Below, piece by piece: positions 60,940 through 64,000 of a DNA stretch of 64,000 nucleotides. Both the position numbers and the translations under genes were made by a program. Under the pieces are notes generated by a model. It was not told the origin of the DNA. It saw only the letters and a list, made by a program, of their open reading frames with translations, and ran no database searches. How positions within the stretch are numbered: the first letter of the stretch is position 1; each line of letters opens with the position of its first letter. The stretch is from Sphingobium sp. TKS (lineage in GTDB: Bacteria; Pseudomonadota; Alphaproteobacteria; Sphingomonadales; Sphingomonadaceae): positions 251,001 to 315,000 of the forward strand of contig NZ_CP005083.1 of NCBI RefSeq assembly GCF_001563265.1, read 5' to 3'.

Positions 60940-62097
60940 TCACTCCAGATTCTTGCGCGTGGCGCGCTTGGCCAGGAGGAAAAACAGGACGCCGATGGCG
61001 CCCATCGCCAGCAGGTTCGGCACGAAGACGGCCCAGATGTCGCCGGCCAGAAAGACGGTTTTTAGCGAAGAGACGAAATAGCGCGCCGGTATCGCCCAGG
61101 TGATGGCCCGGATCGGCGCGGGCATCGCGTCGATCTCATAGAGAAAGCCCGACAGCATGAAGGCCGGCAGAAAACCGGAGAACAAGGCGATCTGCGCGGC
61201 CAGGAACTGGTTGCGGGTGACAGACGAAATCAGCAGCCCTTGGCCCAGCGCCGGCACCATGAAGGTGGCCGAAAGCAGCAGGAGCGCCGCCAGCGATCCG
61301 CGCAGCGGCACGCCGAACACGAAGACCGCCAGCGCGGTCGCACCGAGCGTGGCCAGCATGCCGAGCGCAAAATAGGGCAGGAGCTTGCCGATCAGGATCT
61401 CCGCGACCGATGCGGGCGTGGAGAGCACCGCTTCCATCGTGCCGCGCTCCCATTCGCGCGCCACCACCAGCGCGGTCAGCATGGTGCCGATGATGGTCAT
61501 GACGATGGCGATCGCGCCGGGCACCAGCGCGCGGCGGCTTTCCAGTTCGGCGTTGAACCAGTAGCGCGGCTCCATCGTGACGGCTGCGCGTGGCGTCTCG
61601 CCATCAAGCCCGCCCCGCCAGGTCTGCACCACGCCCTGCGCATAGTTGGTGACATAGTTGGCGGTATTGGGCTGCGAACCGTCGGCGATGATCTGCACCA
61701 GAGGCCGCGTGCCGCGATCGGCCAGGCGCTGCTCGAAATCCTGCGGGATCACCACAAATCCGCGCAAATCGCCCGAGACGACCTGGTCGGCGACTTCGCG
61801 CCGGTCATGGGCGAAGGTGACGTCCAGATAACGGGTGCCGGCGAAGGCGGCGGCCAGCGATTGCGCCGAAGCAGATTCGGATTCCTGCACGACGCCGATG
61901 CGCACCGCGCGCACATCGAGTGATACCGCATAGGAAAACAGCAGCAGCAGCACGACCGGAAGGGCGAAGGCGATCAGCAGCGTGGACGGGTCGCGCATCG
62001 CCTGCAGGCTTTCCTTGAACACCAGCGCCCAAAGGCGCTTCGGATCGAAGCGGCGCATGGCTTGAAGGTCCGTTCGCGATCCGCCCGCGCCGTTCAT
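60940..62097 (-). CDS. ABC-2 type permease, first copy
   Basis: 385 residues with the same layout: FKESLQAMRDPSTLLIAFAL as first helix, periplasmic domain with FAHDRREVADQVVSGDLRGF, five C-terminal helices and the coupling motif REWERGTMEAVLSTP. Its start overlaps the ATPase stop by ATGA. With the second permease it forms a YbhS/YbhR-like pair. Confidence 0.88.
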   Translation of the reverse strand: MNGAGGSRTDLQAMRRFDPKRLWALVFKESLQAMRDPSTLLIAFALPVVLLLLFSYAVSLDVRAVRIGVVQESESASAQSLAAAFAGTRYLDVTFAHDRREVADQVVSGDLRGFVVIPQDFEQRLADRGTRPLVQIIADGSQPNTANYVTNYAQGVVQTWRGGLDGETPRAAVTMEPRYWFNAELESRRALVPGAIAIVMTIIGTMLTALVVAREWERGTMEAVLSTPASVAEILIGKLLPYFALGMLATLGATALAVFVFGVPLRGSLAALLLLSATFMVPALGQGLLISSVTRNQFLAAQIALFSGFLPAFMLSGFLYEIDAMPAPIRAITWAIPARYFVSSLKTVFLAGDIWAVFVPNLLAMGAIGVLFFLLAKRATRKNLE

Positions 62098-63866
62098 GCG
62101 GCAACTCCGCTGCGGGCTTCGTCAGCGCGGTCCTCGGCTTCGACCAGATGAATGAAGGCGTCTTCCATGGTCGGGTCCGGACGGAGATCGCTTACCGCGC
62201 TGCGTTTGAGGGCGTCCGGCGTGTCGAGCGCGATCAGCCGGGCGCGATAGAGCATCGCCACCCGGTCGCAATATTCCGCCTCGTCCATGAAATGGGTGGT
62301 GACCATCACCGTCACCCCCTTGCGGGCAAGGCCGTTGATATGGGTCCAGAATTCGCGGCGCGTGATGGGATCGACGCCCGAAGTCGGTTCATCCAGGAAC
62401 AGCACGGGCGGGCGGTGCATCACCGCGCAGGCCAGCGCCAGACGTTGCCTGACCCCGAGCGGCAGGGACTCCGGCGCCGCCGACAGCCAGGGTTGCAGCC
62501 CGAAGATGTCGATCATCTCGTCGATCCGCGCCTGCCGCGCGGCGCCTTTCAGGCCATAGACGCCCGCGGAGAACTCCAGGTTCTGCCGCACGGACAGCAA
62601 ACCATAGAGCGAGAATTTCTGCGCCATATAGCCAAGCTGGCCTTTGGCAGCACCGGTCGCCCGGCGCAGGTCCAGCCCCACCACCTGCGCTTCGCCGCTG
62701 GTGGGTTTGAGCAGGCCGCACAGCATCTTGAAGGTGGTCGATTTGCCGGCGCCGTTCGGCCCGAGCAGACCGAATATCTCGCCCTTGCGGACCTCGAAGC
62801 TCACCATGTCGGTGGCGGTGAAATCGCCGAAACGCTTGGTCAGATCGCGGCAGGAGACGGCAACGTCTGAAGCCAGTTCGACCGGCGGCATCCCTTCGGC
62901 AAGCGCCGATGTGCCGCCCGGACCGCCGCCCAGAAGATCAATGAAAGCATCCTCGAAGCGGGCAGGCACCGCTTTCAGTTGTGCGCCGACCCGATCGGCG
63001 AGCGCGCTAATTTGCTCGGTTCCCGCATCGGCGCGCAGCACCACGCGGACGCCGGCGCCCTGGATCACCCCGTCGCCGACACTGTCCAGGCTGAGCACTT
63101 CGGCTAGCACGGCCCGCCGCCGCTCGCCGACCTGTTCCAGCCGAAAGCTCCGGCTTGTAAGGCGCGCGGTCAGCTCTCCGGGCGGTCCGTCATAGGCGAG
63201 CCGCCCTTCGTTGAGCAGCAGCACGCTGTCGCAGCGTTCGGCTTCGTCGAGATAGGCGGTCGACCAGACTACGGCCATCCCTTCGTCGGTCAGCGCCTGC
63301 ACCATGCGCCACAGATCCTGACGGCTGACCGGATCGACACCGACACCCGGTTCATCGAGCAGCAGGACAGCAGGCCGGGCCATCAATGCGCAGGCGAGAC
63401 CCAGCTTCTGCTTCATGCCGCCGGAGAGCTTGCCCGCCAGGCGTCCGGTAAAGGGGGCAAGACGTGTGAAGTCGAGCAGTTGGGCGAACAGGTCGGCGTG
63501 TCCATCGGCGGCCATACCGCGCAACTGCGCATAGAGCCGCATATTCTCCATGACCGACAGGTCTTCGTAGAGGCCAAAGCGTTGCGGCATGTAGCCGGTC
63601 GCGACATGGATGGCGTCATTGTCGTCCACCACATCGAAGCCCGCTACCCTGGCGTGGCCGCTGTTCGGCACCAGCAGTCCTGTCAGGATACGCATCAAGG
63701 TGGTCTTGCCCGCGCCGTCCGGCCCGACCAGCCCGGTCAGTCGGCCATAGCTTATCTGCGCGCTGAGATCCTGTAACGCAGGCGCACTGCCGAAATGCTT
63801 GCTCAACCTGTCGATGACGACCGCGACATCGCCATTTTGCTCCTGTGGCGCGGTGGCGGGCGGCAC
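62094..63866 (-). CDS. ABC exporter ATPase with two nucleotide-binding domains
   Basis: 590 residues with two fused NBDs. First: Walker A GPDGAGKTTLM, signature LSGGMKQKLGLA, Walker B AVLLLDEPGVGVDP. Second: Walker A GPNGAGKSTTFKM, a degenerate signature PLGVRQRLALA, Walker B PVLFLDEPTSGVDP. This is the YbhF-like arrangement. It starts with GTG directly after the adaptor stop. It powers the two permeases downstream. Confidence 0.93.
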   Translation of the reverse strand: MPPATAPQEQNGDVAVVIDRLSKHFGSAPALQDLSAQISYGRLTGLVGPDGAGKTTLMRILTGLLVPNSGHARVAGFDVVDDNDAIHVATGYMPQRFGLYEDLSVMENMRLYAQLRGMAADGHADLFAQLLDFTRLAPFTGRLAGKLSGGMKQKLGLACALMARPAVLLLDEPGVGVDPVSRQDLWRMVQALTDEGMAVVWSTAYLDEAERCDSVLLLNEGRLAYDGPPGELTARLTSRSFRLEQVGERRRAVLAEVLSLDSVGDGVIQGAGVRVVLRADAGTEQISALADRVGAQLKAVPARFEDAFIDLLGGGPGGTSALAEGMPPVELASDVAVSCRDLTKRFGDFTATDMVSFEVRKGEIFGLLGPNGAGKSTTFKMLCGLLKPTSGEAQVVGLDLRRATGAAKGQLGYMAQKFSLYGLLSVRQNLEFSAGVYGLKGAARQARIDEMIDIFGLQPWLSAAPESLPLGVRQRLALACAVMHRPPVLFLDEPTSGVDPITRREFWTHINGLARKGVTVMVTTHFMDEAEYCDRVAMLYRARLIALDTPDALKRSAVSDLRPDPTMEDAFIHLVEAEDRADEARSGVAA

Positions 63867-63867
63867 G

Positions 63868-64000
63868 TCAGCGGCCTTTGGCGCGCGCGCCGGAGGTTTG
63901 TCCGACTACGACCTCGATCGTTACCGGCATGCCCTGACGCAGCGCGGCATCGGCATTGGTGACCACGATCCGCAGACGATAGACCAGATCCGTGCGCAGA
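63868..64000 (-). CDS. HlyD-family adaptor, C-terminal end (cut by window edge)
   Basis: Only the last 43 or so residues are inside the window: [20 protein letters not shown] and [19 protein letters not shown] before the stop. The pattern [12 protein letters not shown] is the usual end of YbhG/HlyD-type periplasmic adaptors. It is the first visible gene of the export operon and should link permeases to the OprM-like channel. Confidence 0.78.
   Translation of the reverse strand, partial: LRTDLVYRLRIVVTNADAALRQGMPVTIEVVVGQTSGARAKGR

Overview
The window looks like part of a large plasmid from a sphingomonad (Alphaproteobacteria, Sphingomonadales). The support is a RepA of the 'replication initiator protein A' family with ParA and ParB beside an iteron array, a large ParB-like protein next to ArdC-like antirestriction genes, uniformly high GC, and sphingomonad-style small plasmid genes. 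All family names come from motifs read by eye; no database search was run.

Layout. 0.3-5 kb: replication and partition core (candidate oriV with AT-rich stretch, DnaA-like box, five tandem iterons plus scattered copies, two copies of one 16-bp palindrome, then repA, parB, parA on the minus strand). 5.5-7.4 kb: a CHC2/Toprim primase-like protein overlapping a shortened DarT-like gene, and a ParD/ParE toxin-antitoxin pair with a good promoter. 7.5-12.5 kb: a YhaN/YhaO (SbcC/SbcD-like) DNA-repair pair. 12.8-17.9 kb: a truncated quinone reductase, a PAS protein, an arginase-fold protein, a 704-residue ParB-like protein and an interrupted ardC. 17.9-42.3 kb: accessory DNA in which four intact genes or gene junctions have been split, each time so precisely that the original reading frame can be rebuilt: a 6.9-kb three-recombinase element inside ardC (itself carrying a second ardC), a group II intron inside a DUF6927-like gene, an IS21-family element inside a small gene, and an IS110/IS1111-type element at an ATGA gene overlap, the last one in turn split by a second three-recombinase (RIT) element. 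Between these lie plasmid cargo genes, including a DpdA-like (TGT-fold) protein and a secreted SNase-like nuclease. 43.4-57.4 kb: a plus-strand metal-homeostasis block (ferric-reductase-like flavocytochrome, DUF2946-like protein, Met-rich TonB receptor, TonB, VIT protein, cytochrome b561, two-component system, RND pump, DUF3240, TolC-like protein). 57.4-64 kb: a minus-strand export operon (HlyD-like adaptor cut by the window edge, double-NBD ABC ATPase, two ABC-2 permeases, OprM/NodT-like factor, methyltransferase).

How it works together. RepA/iterons and ParAB maintain the replicon; ParD/ParE adds post-segregational stability. In the metal block, the same tandem motif CGTCAG-N5-CGTCAG (11-bp period) sits upstream of three separate transcription units (reductase, cytochrome b561/two-component system, RND operon), so the resident response regulator probably controls all three as one regulon. 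Met-rich loops in the TonB receptor make copper the most likely metal, but this is inference.

The strongest new-looking signals are the two unrelated recombinase-trio elements. In both cases joining the two ends in silico gives a recombination-site-like inverted repeat: 11-bp imperfect arms around 8 bp for the 6.9-kb element, and perfect 41-bp arms around 10 bp for the RIT element, whose right end appears to have kept the whole junction.
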